Source of the DNA: Plantago major
Taxonomy: Eukaryota > Streptophyta > Magnoliopsida > Lamiales > Plantaginaceae
Assembly: GCA_026545765.1 (NCBI GenBank)
Contig: CM048839.1
Span: 91,974,914-92,038,913 of the forward strand
Direction of reading: 5' to 3'
Length of the DNA: 64,000 bases
The translations under genes and the position numbers were made by a program. Of this stretch, positions 23,460 through 34,802 are shown piece after piece (position 1 is the stretch's first letter; each line of letters opens with the position of its first letter). The notes under the pieces are model-generated. The model made no database searches, was not told the origin of the DNA, and was given only the letters and a program-made list of their open reading frames with translations.

Positions 23460-24110
23460 TTATGGCATCAACTCCAAAGTAAACATGGCATTTTCGTTGG
23501 TCCACCCGCTGCCTTGTCGAGTTTGAGAATGTTTGGAACTTCGCCATAACAATTGGATAGATATCGCATCTCCCCAGGCAAAAGTTAGTAGATCACCCGC
23601 AAAGCACAAATTAATAATCTTCACGTTCTCACACTTCGCATGAAAATTGAAATCAGGATTGGTTTTAACTTGTAATAGCACACGGTGCATATACTCCATC
23701 ATTAACACAAAAAAGGAGGGTCACCCTGTCGAAGTCACTTTTGCTTTAAGAATCTGTGACGGCACCCCATTTATTGCATATCGATAATAGACTGTTCGCA
23801 CACACCTCATAATTCCATTACACAAATTGTGTTGGAAACCCCATTTTCTCCATAATCGCTTCGAGAGAACTCCATTATACTGTATCATATGCCTTTTGCA
23901 GGTCCATCTGGATCATATAGCGTGGTGATATTCCTTTTATGTCATATCCTCTCACCAGTTCACTAGCTAGCTAGCAGAATATTGTCATGGATCATTTTCC
24001 CTGGGAGGAATGCAGATTGGCATTCATCAACCACATAATTGATAACTGCACTCAGCCTCCGTGTCAATATCTTTGAGATTATCTTATATAGAGTTGTGCA
24101 GTAGGATATA
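23460..24110 (-). pseudogene. LINE reverse transcriptase fragment
   Basis: The degenerate minus-strand coding remnant includes LVRGYDIKGISPRYMIQMDL, KAYDTV, and then INLCFAGDLLTFAWGD. These are successive reverse-transcriptase blocks of plant L1-type elements. The catalytic [YF]ADD motif has become FAGD, and stops and shifts interrupt the frame, so it is dead. Neither end of the parent element is present. Confidence 0.85.
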
Positions 24111-24263
24111 TATAGGTATCATCTCTTTCATTGTGCAAGCCCCTCGACTTTCCACTTTAACAATTCACTCATCAGTTTTCTCTTATCATTTTTAAATAAT
24201 AGTCAACCTTATTTTGTGGACCAATAAAGCAAATTGAAAGTTATTCACCATAAATAAAAATTA

Positions 24264-24554
24264 CTCCCACCGTCCCGCTAACTTAGACCACTATACATTT
24301 TATGGACGTGTCATTAGTATAGCCACTTATTTAAAATAGCATGAAATTAAACCCCAATAACCACTATCTTTCTTACTTTATTATTTATCTCTCATATTTT
24401 TTTCGTTCTTTATTATTTATCTCTCCCGTCTCTCATACTCTCTCTCAATTATTTATCATTTATCTCTCTTACAACAAACAATTAACTGCTGACTTTCTTT
24501 AAAAAAAAGTGCCGAAAAGAAAGTGGTCTAGCTAATGAAACGGGGCGTATAGAG
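24264..24554. mobile_element. Stowaway-like MITE
   Basis: The ends 'ctcccaccgtcccgct' and 'cggggcgtatagag' are imperfect inverted repeats, extended by 'acttagaccac' and 'gtggtctagct'. TA flanks both ends (24262-24263 and 24555-24556). Confidence 0.8.
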
Positions 24555-24559
24555 TAATA

Positions 24560-25403
24560 CACTACAAGAAAACTGTAAAACATTGAGGGACAAATTTCGT
24601 CACTAAGCGCTTCAGGGTTTGGTTCCTCCCCTTCCATTTCATCATTGAACATGTCAGACGTGAGAGGCGGAGGTGGACTGGTGGAGACGGAGTGGACAGA
24701 GAGGTGGAGGTCGACTGCAGAGCTGGAAGAAGATAGACGTGAAGAAGAAATTTGGGGGCTACGGTTGTTCTCAATTTTGGGGACCGTGTGGTGTTTCAAT
24801 CAACCCCCGTTTTCTTTTTATTTTATTTTTTCAATTTAATTTAAGTGACAGAATATATCCCTCACCGATAATTCCTCACCCTCTTATTTAATGTGCACTA
24901 ATTATTTGACACCCTTTTCTATTTAATGTTTCACAATTTTTAAAGAAAAATCTTTAGTGACGGACCTTTATCCGTCATTAGTTCGTCACTAAATCGACCC
25001 GCGAACAGTAGGCAGCTAACTAGTGACGAATTAATGAGGGATTAGTGACGGATTACATCAATTAAAATATTCGTCACATACTTCATTTGGTTTGAGGGAA
25101 AATGAGGGAATATAAAAAAATAGGGGAAAATATTGTTTTCCACCATTTGGTAACTCTGAGGAAATCCTGAAAAATTTATGAAAATCTATATCAAACATGT
25201 ATATCTCCACTAAATAAGGAAAGATGTTTTTCCCTCAAATTTTCCAGAAAAATCTTTTTTTTCCCCTATTTTTTTTCTTTCCCCCCATTTCCCTTCAAAC
25301 CAAATGAAGCCATATTTTGTGGATGGCCTAGATCGTATAATATGTCAGTATTTAGTGACGGAATAATACCGTCACTAAATTACGTCACTGTTTTGCAGTT
25401 ATA
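24560..25403. mobile_element. Non-autonomous CACTA, right terminus eroded
   Basis: The left end CACTACAAGAAAACTG lies six bases beyond the Stowaway end. 'tagtgacggat'-type subterminal repeats lie at 24955-25075 and 25345-25390. The right end 'ctgttttgcagtt' mirrors the inner left terminus but lacks the outermost 'ttcttgtagtg'. No transposase is present. Another MITE sits inside at 25081-25309. Confidence 0.75.
25081..25309. mobile_element. MITE nested in CACTA 3
   Basis: Perfect 14-bp terminal inverted repeats CTTCATTTGGTTTG / CAAACCAAATGAAG enclose 229 bp of T- and A-rich 'gagggaaaat' / 'attttccctc' sequence. I could not define a clear target duplication. Confidence 0.8.
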
Positions 25404-26028
25404 GTTAGGTCAAAGTTAATATTATAGGCCATTTTATTTCCAAAGTGTTTAATTATTTTCGCTACTTATTTATAATTTGTTAAATTCATTTCAAGTTTTG
25501 ATGAATTAATACTGAAGAATAATTTTAGTTGTTTTTTTTGTGTCAACTATAATTGATTACTCGCACGTTGTTTAAATGTAAAATTTTGAAGTATTAATTC
25601 GATGTGAATTATTTTGTTTGAAATTTACAATTGTTATGCATATTCGTAGACCTCTTTATTTTATATTTACACCGGTTTATACCGTTATTTCGTGTTTTCA
25701 ATTTTTTTGGTATACAAGTTTAAATTTTGTGTGTATGTACCTAGGTCACACAAAGCGTCCATCTACCTCCTCGAATTGCGCTCGAAATGTGCTATGTCGC
25801 TTCGAAAGCGCGCTCTAATGCGCACTAAATAATAGTATTAGTTCGCGAACTAACATTTACTAGTTCACCCATCGGTTTCGAGCATCTGCAAAATGCTTGC
25901 TAATTCATCCATGGTTGTCAGAGAAATATCCAAAGGCAGAGGAAGTGAATGCAACTACCAGTGCAAAACTCATTGATCAAGTTCCTGTATACCATTCATA
26001 ATACAATACAATATGAATTGTAGATTTT
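25404..26028. other. Intergenic DNA, no gene recognised
   Basis: AT-rich DNA. The 66-codon frame at 25618-25818 has no recognised domain. Confidence 0.5.
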
Positions 26029-26031
26029 TAA

Positions 26032-26534
26032 GACCACTCCCAATGGGAGTGGTCGTGGCAACGAGTGTCTCACGGTAGGCCGTCGATGCTCGATAGAGCA
26101 CCACGGTGCACGCAACTAATCGACCTTCAAATTTGAATTGAGAACCGTCCGGACCAATGGCCCCACATTTTTTTTAATTTTTTTTTTTTTAATTAATTTA
26201 TAAAGTAATATTTATTAAAAAAATGCCAAATTCATTATCCATATCTTGTACTAGATTTGTTCTGTTTTTTCCTGATTTTTTTCATTCTGATTTCAATCTC
26301 AATAAATTATAAAACGAGTTTTAAGAATCCAATTTGAGTAATTTCAACTTCTAAACACTCTTATAATATGTGAAGCAAGCTAAAAAAAATATAAAAAAAA
26401 ATACAAAAAAAATAATAAAAAATACTATTCACGGTCGTCCGACACATTGGACGATTTTTTGCGTTAGTTAAATCGGTAAATCGCTCACGACCGCAACTAT
26501 TCACGGTCATCGCGACGACATATTGGGAGTGGTC
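26032..26534. mobile_element. Tourist/Harbinger-like MITE with TAA duplications
   Basis: The ends GACCACTCCCAAT and ATTGGGAGTGGTC are perfect inverted repeats, flanked by TAA at 26029-26031 and 26535-26537. The 503-bp element has no transposase. A 3-bp TWA-type duplication fits PIF/Harbinger mobilisation. Confidence 0.9.
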
Positions 26535-26756
26535 TAAGCAACGTGATTGAGAGAGAGTGTATAGTGGAAAGAATGCTTATGCAGGGGGTGGTGATGGGGA
26601 GGAAATATGTGAGAGGAGTACTCTCTCCGATCAATGAAAGGCGAAAAATGCCATTTCGGAACTGCATATCGGAGAAAATAACGGAAAATTACAAAAAGAA
26701 AGAAATGAAATAGGGATGGTCCTAGATCTGCAGTCAAGTGAAGAAGAAAACAAATA

Positions 26757-26944
26757 CTCCCTCCGACCCTGTTTCATTTACTCATTTGACCCTTTCTAGT
26801 CAATATCGTTCAACTTTGAGCTTGATTTACCCACATATGATACTTCTAATGGATTTTTGCAAAAAAATATATAATGAAAATTTAAAATATAATATTTAAG
26901 AATATGAATTTCTAACTTTTTTTACCAACATTATCTATAAGTAA
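26757..26944. repeat. Truncated Stowaway-like MITE abutting the copia LTR
   Basis: The left terminus TACTCCCTCCGACCCTG and typical interior are present, but the matching right terminus is missing. The copia LTR begins at 26945, so the MITE was cut by the insertion or by later deletion. Confidence 0.55.
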
Positions 26945-28522
26945 TGTTGGTCCAGATAACGGCAAAGTAAAAGACTAGAGGGGGTGGGGGGTGAATAGTC
27001 TTTTAAAACTTTTGTCGATAAACACGGTTTCTCAGATATCTGTGAAGATATCTGATACTTAATTTCAGAGAGAGGAAGACTTTTTTGTGATAAGTGCACG
27101 TGCTCAGCAAGATAGGTGTAAATACTTTGCAAGGTAAATAAAGCAAGTAATAAAATGCAGAAGGTAAATAACACAAGTCTTTTTATAGTGGTATCTGAAG
27201 GTGGCGTAATCCTTCAACTAATCCACTACGGCCTTTCTCAGACCTAGAATCCACTAAGACAGATAAATGATGTAACTTTACAAATATCTTCTCTCGGTTT
27301 CTAATTACACTAGGTTCCCAACCAAGTGTTCCCCCTGAGTTATTCCCCGGCTTTCACAACCAAGTACTTCATGTACTGAGAAACCTCTTTCCTGGAGTTG
27401 TTCCTTAGTTTCCCAAACTAAGTACTTCATGTACTCCACGCCAATTAAGGTGTTGGATAAGGTAGTTTGTCATGTGAGCTTCTTTAATAACTTGTTTAGT
27501 TATGCAGATAGCTCTGAGAATCAAGTATACTTAATACACTTTGCAATGTATGGTATCTTGTTCTTTACTGACCCAAGTCTATGATAAATGTTCAAGAAAA
27601 TGAATCTCAGATATCAAATCTTAATTCAACTCTTTCACAAATGGCAATGCTTGTTAAGGATCAGGACACTTAGAACTTTTGTGCTACCTAGAATCAAGAG
27701 CTTTGGTCGCAACAGAATGCTTGAAGATAAGTAGTGTGCTTGAGAGAGCTTGTGTGAGAGTATTCAATGTAAGTTCAAGGTGTGTTCAGTGTTCTAAGGT
27801 GTGTTCTCAAGCAGTCTAAGTGTTGATATTTATAGATGAATTTGAGTGCCCTTTGAATAGTATCCGTTAGGCTTAAAATCAAATTCAAACTATTGATATA
27901 TGAGTATAGTACTGTAGTACGTTTGTCTTCTTCTTCAGAAGCTACCGTTTTTGTTCAGACATTCATGTCCGCGCATTCAATGCATTGTACTATACTTTGT
28001 CCTGTAGTGCCAACGGAACTATGCATTGTATCAAAGACCTTATACAATCAGAGTTCTCTGATGCTTTGCACATCCTTTTCCAGAGATTATCACAACTCCA
28101 TATACCACTTGTTGAAACAACTTGTTATAATATATTTCTTTTCAGAAACATAGTTTATGTCCAAGGTATCTGAGTGTAGATATCTGTGGGCACTTTCCTC
28201 GTTTCAGAAACCTTTTATTTCTCAGATATCTTTTGCAATACTGTTTATTTAAAAACGCTTGTGTCTTCAAGATATCTGGTCAAAGGTATCTGAAAACCCT
28301 TGTCTTCAGCAATCTTGTGCAGTCTTCAAATCTTCAAATCCGTTGAACTTTTCATGTTGGATGCCTTCTTCTTGGTCTTCAAATCTTCAAGATTTGCTAG
28401 ACTATCATACTTAGTGAGTTTCCTCTTTTACCGTGTTCAGGTGAACCAAGAGTACTAACCACCTTTCTGAGCTAAGATAAGTCATTAGGTTGCGATCAAA
28501 ATCTAAACAGATATTCCTAACA
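26945..28522 (-). repeat. Copia 3' LTR, complete (1578 bp)
   Basis: On the minus strand it starts TGTTAGGAATATCTG just after the polypurine tract and ends GGACCAACA, giving canonical TG...CA borders. It contains many copies of 'cagatatctga'-like words, which also punctuate the internal region. Confidence 0.85.
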
Positions 28523-28914
28523 AATTTCCCCCATTTTGATCAGTCAACGATGACTATCTGACCTATTACAAATCTGTTTAAGGAAAAAATCCATCACTTA
28601 ATCATTTCTTATGATCTTTCAATTCATTAATTAAGTGCAGAAAGTAAACATCAACCAAATCATAAGGTGTGATCTTTGCTGACAAGTTATTTTTTATAGA
28701 TTGATATCTGAGAGTAGGTTCATCATATATGTTACAATGAAAGTTCAAATAACTTTTACAAGATAAAGCAACAATAAGGTACAGTCAGCAAGATACAAAA
28801 AAAAAAATTACATAGTAAATTAGGACAACAGGAGTAACAAGCTCCAAGTGAACATCCTAACACACTAGTCTTCAAGTCTTCAAAATCTTCAAGTCTTCAA
28901 AACAGTTCCATGGA

Positions 28915-29523
28915 TCAATCTGCAAATTTCCTATCACCAAACCTTGTTATATCATCAGAGTAGTCATAGAGAAGAGTTCTGACAATCATCTTTGTGTCTC
29001 TGGCAAATCCACAAACTTCTCTGTAGGTTTTGGTAGGATTTTTCTTGACAAAATGCTCGACCCACATATACTTTCCCCATATCCAGGCATGCACAATCTT
29101 GATATTTGATAGCTTGAAATAATCATATATGATCCTCAGATATTTGATGTCACCCTTGTATTGTTCTTCATCCATGTAGAAGGACTCATAGGGTTCCACA
29201 AAAAGTCTTGGCCTTGTGCCTGTTCCAATCAGATTGGGAATTTTGTGCACATCATCTGGCTTTCCATAAGGACATTCATCAGAGAGGTCCTTCTTCATGG
29301 CTTTTATCATGTTGATAACTTCAAAATCCAACCAGTTCTTGATGTGGCTGGTGTTAATCAAGAATGGTTTGTATTTTCTCCATGCCATGAGTTGTTTATG
29401 GATTGGTTCTGGAAACCTTGAATTTAGCAGTAAATGTTTACAGTGGCCTTTCACTGGAATGTCTAGTTTTAGACTTGAAAGATGTTTTGGATTGTTTTTC
29501 CATTTGGCAAGCTGAGCATACAC
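28915..29523 (-). pseudogene. Unidentified 3' ORF of the copia element
   Basis: A 202-codon open frame where integrase, reverse transcriptase and RNase H should be. Its first ~30 codons overlap, in another reading frame, the coding sequence of the GAG-pre-integrase domain, so the true product, if any, probably began elsewhere. From about residue 34 it is unrelated to pol: basic and aromatic-rich, with motifs such as YESFYMDEEQYKGDIKYLR, VHAWIWGKYMWVEHF and REVCGFARDTKMIVRTLLYD. SIRE-type elements can carry an extra ORF after RNase H. This may be the remnant of such an ORF fused to pol by a deletion of several kb. No transmembrane pattern is obvious. I do not recognise its family. Confidence 0.6.
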
Positions 29524-30066
29524 CTACTTTTCTATATGCCATTTTGGGTAAACCAACCACCAACTCTTTCTTGGATAGCTTGTTCAGAGTTTTGAAATTC
29601 AAGTGACTCATTCTTTTATACCATAGCCAATTTTCTTCAGTGTGGCCAGATTGACTCACCATGAGACATTATTCAGTTGTGGCGGATGCCCAATCAGCAA
29701 CATAAAGATTTCCTTTACGCCTTGCAACCAAGACTGTCTGCTTTGACTCATTGTTAATCACTTTGCATAGTTTTGACTTGATCTTGACAGTGTACCCTTT
29801 GTCTACTATCTGACTCATGCTTAGGAGATTATATTTCAATCCCTTTACATGTAGTACTTCAGAGATGGTAAGGGCTCCAAACTTCAGATTGCCAAATCAT
29901 ATGGTTGGATTTTCATCTCCTCCAGCAAACCTGATAATTGGTCCATCATTGCACTTTTTGTAGTCAATCAGATTTGCTTTGTCTCCTGTCATGTGCTTCC
30001 CACACCCACTATCAAAATGCCACATTGGATTAGTCTTTAGAGTGTTCTGCACAAAACAGGAAACAG
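29438..30066 (-). pseudogene. Copia protease and GAG-pre-integrase remnant
   Basis: The minus strand reads through a protease block with the active-site pattern WHFDSGCGKHMTGD and downstream LHVKGLKYNLLSMSQI. It then reaches the GAG-pre-integrase domain (LWYKRMSHLNFKTLNKL, VCSACQMEKQSKTSF). In-frame stops occur at about 29898 and 29673. The frame ends at SSERPL, the place where the integrase core normally begins, which marks the deletion joint near 29440. Confidence 0.85.
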
Positions 30067-30070
30067 GAGA

Positions 30071-32588
30071 TTAGGTTCTCATACCAACAATGGAACCATC
30101 TGAACTAAAGAATCTTCCAGTAGGAATCCATTTTTGAATGAATTTCTTAGGAACATTCTTTTGTCTAACAGGAACATAAGGAGGAATTCTGGTTAAATGA
30201 TTAGTATCATTGTTATCAAGAACTATTTTCTTCCTTTGTGTGTTCCTTGGTGCTCCATTTGGTGCTTTTAGATACCTGTCAGGTTTCTGAGTTTGCTTCT
30301 CAGCATACTTAGCTTTCATAGCCAGATTTATTCTAGCCCTGGCATTCAGATTTTCAGTGGCTTGACTCATCTTCCACTTCTGATAATTGTCGTAAGCAAT
30401 TCTAGCCTTTAGCCATCGTTCTTGCTCTTGTTTATACTCACGAGCAAGTTGTTTCCCGATGGCTTTATAGCCAATGCCATTTCGAGCGCCTGGTGCTATC
30501 TGAGTTCTCATCTTAGCAGCTTTGCTAGTATCTGGAACGTCTAGTTTCCTTTCAGAAAATGTGACATAGGAGAATTTGCGAGCTCCTGCAATTCTTCCTT
30601 TCTGAGAGACATAACACTGTGGGTGATTACACTTTTCAGTGTTATGTTTCTTTTCAGAAACATTCCCAACAATTTTCCTTGGGACTTGTTTTTCCCACAA
30701 AGGTTTGGTCGCAACTGCCTTTCCTTTGTCAACAACCTTAGTTTTCTGACCAATGTCAGGTTGTTTTGGGAACCACCTTCGAAATCTTGACAAATGTTCT
30801 TCTTTCATCACTCTTATTCAGAGTGGTAGAACTATATGTTTGTGTGTACAACCCAAGTCCTCTCTTTTCTGAAGTATCTCTTAAATAAGATTGTACTTCA
30901 GTAACAGTGTCACTAGCTTTGGCATAAGATTGAAAAGATAATTCTTTCTTTTTTAGTTCTTCATTCTCAGAAAGAAAATCTTCACATTTCTTTTGAAGTT
31001 TGGCCAATGCTTCTTTATGTGACTTTTCTGTCTCAGATATCTGAGCCTTGAGAAATGCATTTTCAGCATCCTTTTTCTCAGATATCTTAAGTAATTGTGA
31101 ATTTTCCTTTACAAGAGAATTCTTTTCTTCTTCAAGGATTTCGGCTCTAGCTCGGATCATCAGAAATTCTCTTTCGTAGAGATCAAGTTCTCTTCTGAGA
31201 TGTTCCAGATCTTTGATTCCTTCCCTATCACTTTCGTAAGTATAACAAGAGGTTTGTGTTACCTCATCAGCCATTAGACAAGGTTCAATGTTGGAGATAT
31301 ATGGGAAGATTTCTTCAGCCATTCCACACATTTCTTTCTTCTTTTGACCAAAGTCAATCACTTCATGAGAAACACCGTACATTTCTGGAGAAGGCAGTGT
31401 GGAATCATTTGAGTCTTCATCCTCAGAATCAAACTCAATGTCTAGAGCATCCAGTTGGAGTTGAATCTTTTTCCTTTCTTCATTGAGCATAGCTCTCTGA
31501 CTTCTCTTGAAGTTTCTCCTATCTTTCTTGTCACCTGTCCTTAGTTTGTTGAAGGCAGGGCAATCCTTCTTGAAATGACCAGGTTTCTGACAATAGAAAC
31601 AGATATCGTTTTCGATTTCTGCTTCCTCAGTACTTGATGCTTTATGAGTCAGCTTGTTCAGCGAGCTTTGCATATTTTTGTACTGGTGATAGTTTGAGCC
31701 TAGATGCTTTTTCAACTTCTCTTTGGCTTTTCTTCTCTCTATTTCCCGACTGACATATTTTCTCATCTGCTTTACAGCAAGAGCATCCTCAGTCACCTCC
31801 TTGCCTTCCTTCTTTTCAGAAGTTCCTTGAGCAACTAGAGCAACATTCTGCAACTTTCCAGTTGTTTGTTCTCTTTGAGTTGTCTCATAGTCAATAATGT
31901 GAGTGAGAGAAAAGTTCCACCGAGTGATATCGGCATTCCTTGGTTAGAGTAGAAAAACTTTGTGTGCTCCCAGTATGATTTAGACTTCTCACAATAGTCT
32001 TAATCCTTCCATGCAGGTATATCTATTACTTTCACCAAGTGCAGCCATGTCACTCATAAGTGTTGTAAACCGGAAATCTAGTTCTTCAAGAGTCTCTGTG
32101 GGACCTTGTTTAAAGTTTTGGAATTTGAGCTTCAAAATTTCGAACTTATTTTCCTTCATTTTCTCAATGCCGGCACAGATTTCTTCAATCAGTTGCCACT
32201 TGCCAGGCCACTTTCGCCTTTTTGCACCCCACAGTTTACACTGTATGTGCTTTGGAGTAGAACATATGATGATATTACGAGCCTGACCATCCAGTCGATT
32301 TCTCTTGGCATCTTCCGATGTCCAGAGTTCTCTGGGCTTTGGTTCGTAAATAACTTGACTGGCAGGTCTCCCACTGGTTGATGCATCTGTCTGTGAAGAC
32401 CCATCGGTTTGTTCTCTGTCTCTACCATTAGAAACCTCCATGACCTCCTTGAGTTGTTGAATGACTATTGGGCCATTCTTTATCACGTTGATCATTTCGT
32501 CACTGATGGCTTCTAGGTGGAGCATCATGTTGTTCTTCCATTTCTCATAATTATATGGCTTGAGAATTGGGGCGTCACTTAAAGACAT
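30071..32588 (-). pseudogene. Copia gag remnant (UBN2-type, zinc knuckle, coiled coil)
   Basis: Three minus-strand pieces in different frames (32588-31989, 31853-30756, 30811-30071) together make a gag polyprotein. The first starts MSLSDAPILKPYNYEKWKNN and contains the gag-like core (LKLKFQNFKQGPTETLEE). The second has a CCHC zinc knuckle, CFYCQKPGHFKKDC, at about residues 81-94. A long coiled coil (EEEKNSLVKENSQLLK and following) then runs for roughly 100 residues. The third is basic and leads towards the protease. This layout is typical of SIRE/Maximus gag. Frameshifts separate the pieces. Confidence 0.85.
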
Positions 32589-32706
32589 CCTGCAGCAAAC
32601 ATACTAAACAAACAAATCAAGTGTAGGTGAAGAGCAGTTAGTGGGCACTTATCTGGGATCTAGGTTCAGTGCAGAAGGCTTGGGAACCTCCTGCTCTGAT
32701 ACCACT

Positions 32707-33555
32707 TGTTGGTCCAGATAACGGCAAAGTAAAAGACTAGAGGGGGGTGGGGGGTGAATAGTTTTTTAAAACTTTTGTCGATAAACACGGTTTCTCAGAT
32801 ATCTGTGAAGATATCTGATACTTAATTTCAGAGAGCGGAAGACTTTTCTGTGATAAGTGCGTGCTCAGCAAGATAGGTGTAAATACTTTGCAAGGTAAAT
32901 AAAGCAAGTAATAAAATGCAGAAAGTAAATAACACAAGTCTTTTTATAGTGGTATCTGAAGGTGGCGTAATCCTTCAACTAATCCACTTCGGACTTTCTC
33001 AGACCTAGAATCCACTAAGACAGATAAATGATGTAACCTTACAAATATCTTCTCTCGATTCCTAATTACACTAGGCTCCCAACCAAGTGTTCCCCGGCTT
33101 TCACAGCCAAGTACTTCATGTACTCAGAAACCTCTTTCCTGGAGTTGTTCCTTAGTTTCCCAAACTAAGTATTTCCTGTACTCCACGCCAATTAAGGTGT
33201 TGGTTAAGGTAGTTTGTCAGGTGAGCTTCTTTAATAACTTGTTCAGTTATGCAGATAGCTCTGAGAATCAAGTATACTTAATACACTTTGCAATGTATGG
33301 TATCTTGTTATTTATTGACCCAAGTCTATGATAAATGTTCAAGAGAATGAATGATATCAAATTTTAATTCAACTCTTTCACAGATGGCAATGCTTGTTAA
33401 GGATCAGGACAATTAGAGCTTTTGTGCTACTTAGAATCAAGAGCTTTGGTCGCAACAGAAAACTTGAAGATAAGTAGTGTGCTTGAGAGAGCTTGTGTGA
33501 GAGTATTCAATGTAAGTTCAAGGTGTGTTCAGTGTTCTAAGGTGTGTTCAGTATT
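32707..33555 (-). repeat. Copia 5' LTR, truncated
   Basis: This copy matches the first ~850 bp of the left LTR (plus-strand order) and then diverges abruptly near 33555. The missing part is the U3 promoter side. It ends about 520 bp from the SR gene transcription start. Confidence 0.85.
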
Positions 33556-34048
33556 AGTGTTCATTTGAAGTGTTGGGCTTCAAATGATGGCCCTAATATG
33601 TTGGGTTTAATAAATGTATGATATTTGATGTATTTAGTCACTAGGGTCTTTAAGTTCGTTTTTCTTTTGCAGTAATTTTGTTGTATCAAAATATAAATTA
33701 TTTTATACGTATAAAATAATTTTAAATAATTTACTTATGACGCCCTCGCTTTCGTATAATTTTTCAAAATGTCGAACTCTTGCTTTTTGCTCTTGAATTC
33801 GAATTACGTGACCAAGGTATGGACCCGCCTCTCTACCCACCAATGTACCACCCTACCTGCCATGGATTGTAATTATTAGAACAAATCGCGTCGGTTTGAT
33901 TTTTCGAAAATACTCGTCCATACCCGTACCCCGCTCACTCCTGATTTTCGGGACAAAAAAAGAATAAAAGCTGAGGAGGTTATAATAGACATTTAGACAA
34001 AAGAAAACGGGAAAAAGGAAAACGCAGCTTTAACCAGGTTGCTGTGTG
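33556..34048 (+). promoter_or_regulatory. SR gene upstream region
   Basis: About 490 bp between the truncated LTR and the TATA box. No protein-coding frame is apparent. This is the only unique sequence available as proximal promoter before the retrotransposon begins. Confidence 0.55.
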
Positions 34049-34056
34049 TATAAATA
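34049..34056 (+). promoter_or_regulatory. TATA box of the SR gene
   Basis: TATAAATA lies about 25-30 bp before the inferred transcription start near 34075-34080. A telo-box-like ACCCTAA follows at about 34064, a motif frequent in plant translation and RNA-processing genes. Homology with the inverted duplicate begins right after this point, which supports the start position. Confidence 0.65.
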
Positions 34057-34074
34057 AAGGCTTACCCTAACCTT

Positions 34075-34137
34075 CACAGTACTTTGCTATCTTCTTCTTC
34101 CAGCCGTCTCTCTCTCTCTCTCTCTTTCTTGCAGCAG
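34075..34137 (+). other. SR gene 5'UTR exon 1
   Basis: The CT-rich leader ends at donor GCAGCAG|GTACCC. The first intron runs from 34138 to 35837 (GTTTCAG acceptor), and the ATG follows 18 nt into exon 2. The same exon and donor are duplicated at 23322-23247 on the other strand. Confidence 0.7.
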
Positions 34138-34537
34138 GTACCCTTACTCTCTCACGCTAACCAAATTCAATTCAATCTAATCAATTAGGGTTCTTATCTG
34201 CTGTTTCTTTCTTCTTCCTCTGTGATTATTCAATTGATCTATGTGTTATTTCATATTTTCACTGTCCTTGTTTCGTAACCCTAATCTGCGAAATTGCCTT
34301 GCGTCACCGTTTTAAATGTCTTATTTTCTACGATTTCACTGTCTTTTCTGGCGACTGTTTTATGTGATCTATGTTACGGATCTGTGCACGTTAGCTTTTT
34401 TCAGATCGGTTAGCTGGGACACGGGTTTGCGGTTGTTTAGGGTACAATTGGCCCGGATTTAAAATTTATATGCTTATCTTTCTGGGTTCTTTGCACCATA
34501 GCGTTTGACAGTGTGTGTAGTCTTTGTGGATGGCTAA

Positions 34538-34616
34538 GAATGAAGTGACGATTGAAACTTTTTTGATAGCTGATATGATGGCTATTTTATCATGTATTAG
34601 CTCTAGCTGATCATTC
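34538..34616 (+). ncRNA. Box C/D snoRNA copy 1 (18S rRNA methylation guide)
   Basis: It lies in intron 1 of the SR gene. The terminal stem GAATGA (34538-34543) pairs with TCATTC (34611-34616). Boxes: C-like GTGACGA 34545-34551, D' CTGA 34570-34573, C' ATGATGG 34575-34581, D CTGA 34607-34610. The 16 nt directly upstream of D, CATGTATTAGCTCTAG, pair with the conserved 18S segment CTAGAGCTAATACGTG with a single G-U pair. By the fifth-nucleotide rule the 2'-O-methylated base is the A of CTAGA. From memory this is the position served by SNORD44 in human 18S. Expected release is by splicing and exonucleolytic trimming. Confidence 0.85.
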
Positions 34617-34802
34617 TGTTCCATCCTCAAAAGACTTTTTTTTGTTCGCTGTTTCAATTGATTTCTGCGAAGTTCACAGTTTAGGGGTTTTTTGTTTCTT
34701 TGTTTTGTTTTGTTTTTAAATTTGAAATTTCCTGCACCTTAAACTTGCAAAATCAATTTTTTAGGTAATACTTTTCTTTGTCTGACATTTGTGGGTATTC
34801 GA

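Larger units (their letters stand above)
26945..33555 (-). mobile_element. Ty1/copia (SIRE/Maximus-like) retrotransposon, deleted and 5'-truncated
   Basis: Long direct repeats at 26945-28522 and 32707-33555 begin TGTTGGTCCAGATAACGG on the plus strand. Left of the right copy lies GCTCTGATACCAC, the complement of a tRNA-Met primer binding site, so the element reads right to left. Next to the left LTR the minus strand has AAAATGGGGGAAATT, a polypurine tract. From the minus-strand 5' side there are gag with coiled coil and zinc knuckle, protease and the GAG-pre-integrase domain. Integrase, reverse transcriptase and RNase H are missing, replaced by an unidentified 3' frame. The 5' LTR lacks roughly 0.7 kb of its outer part, so no target duplication survives. 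Stops and frameshifts show it is inactive. Confidence 0.9.
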
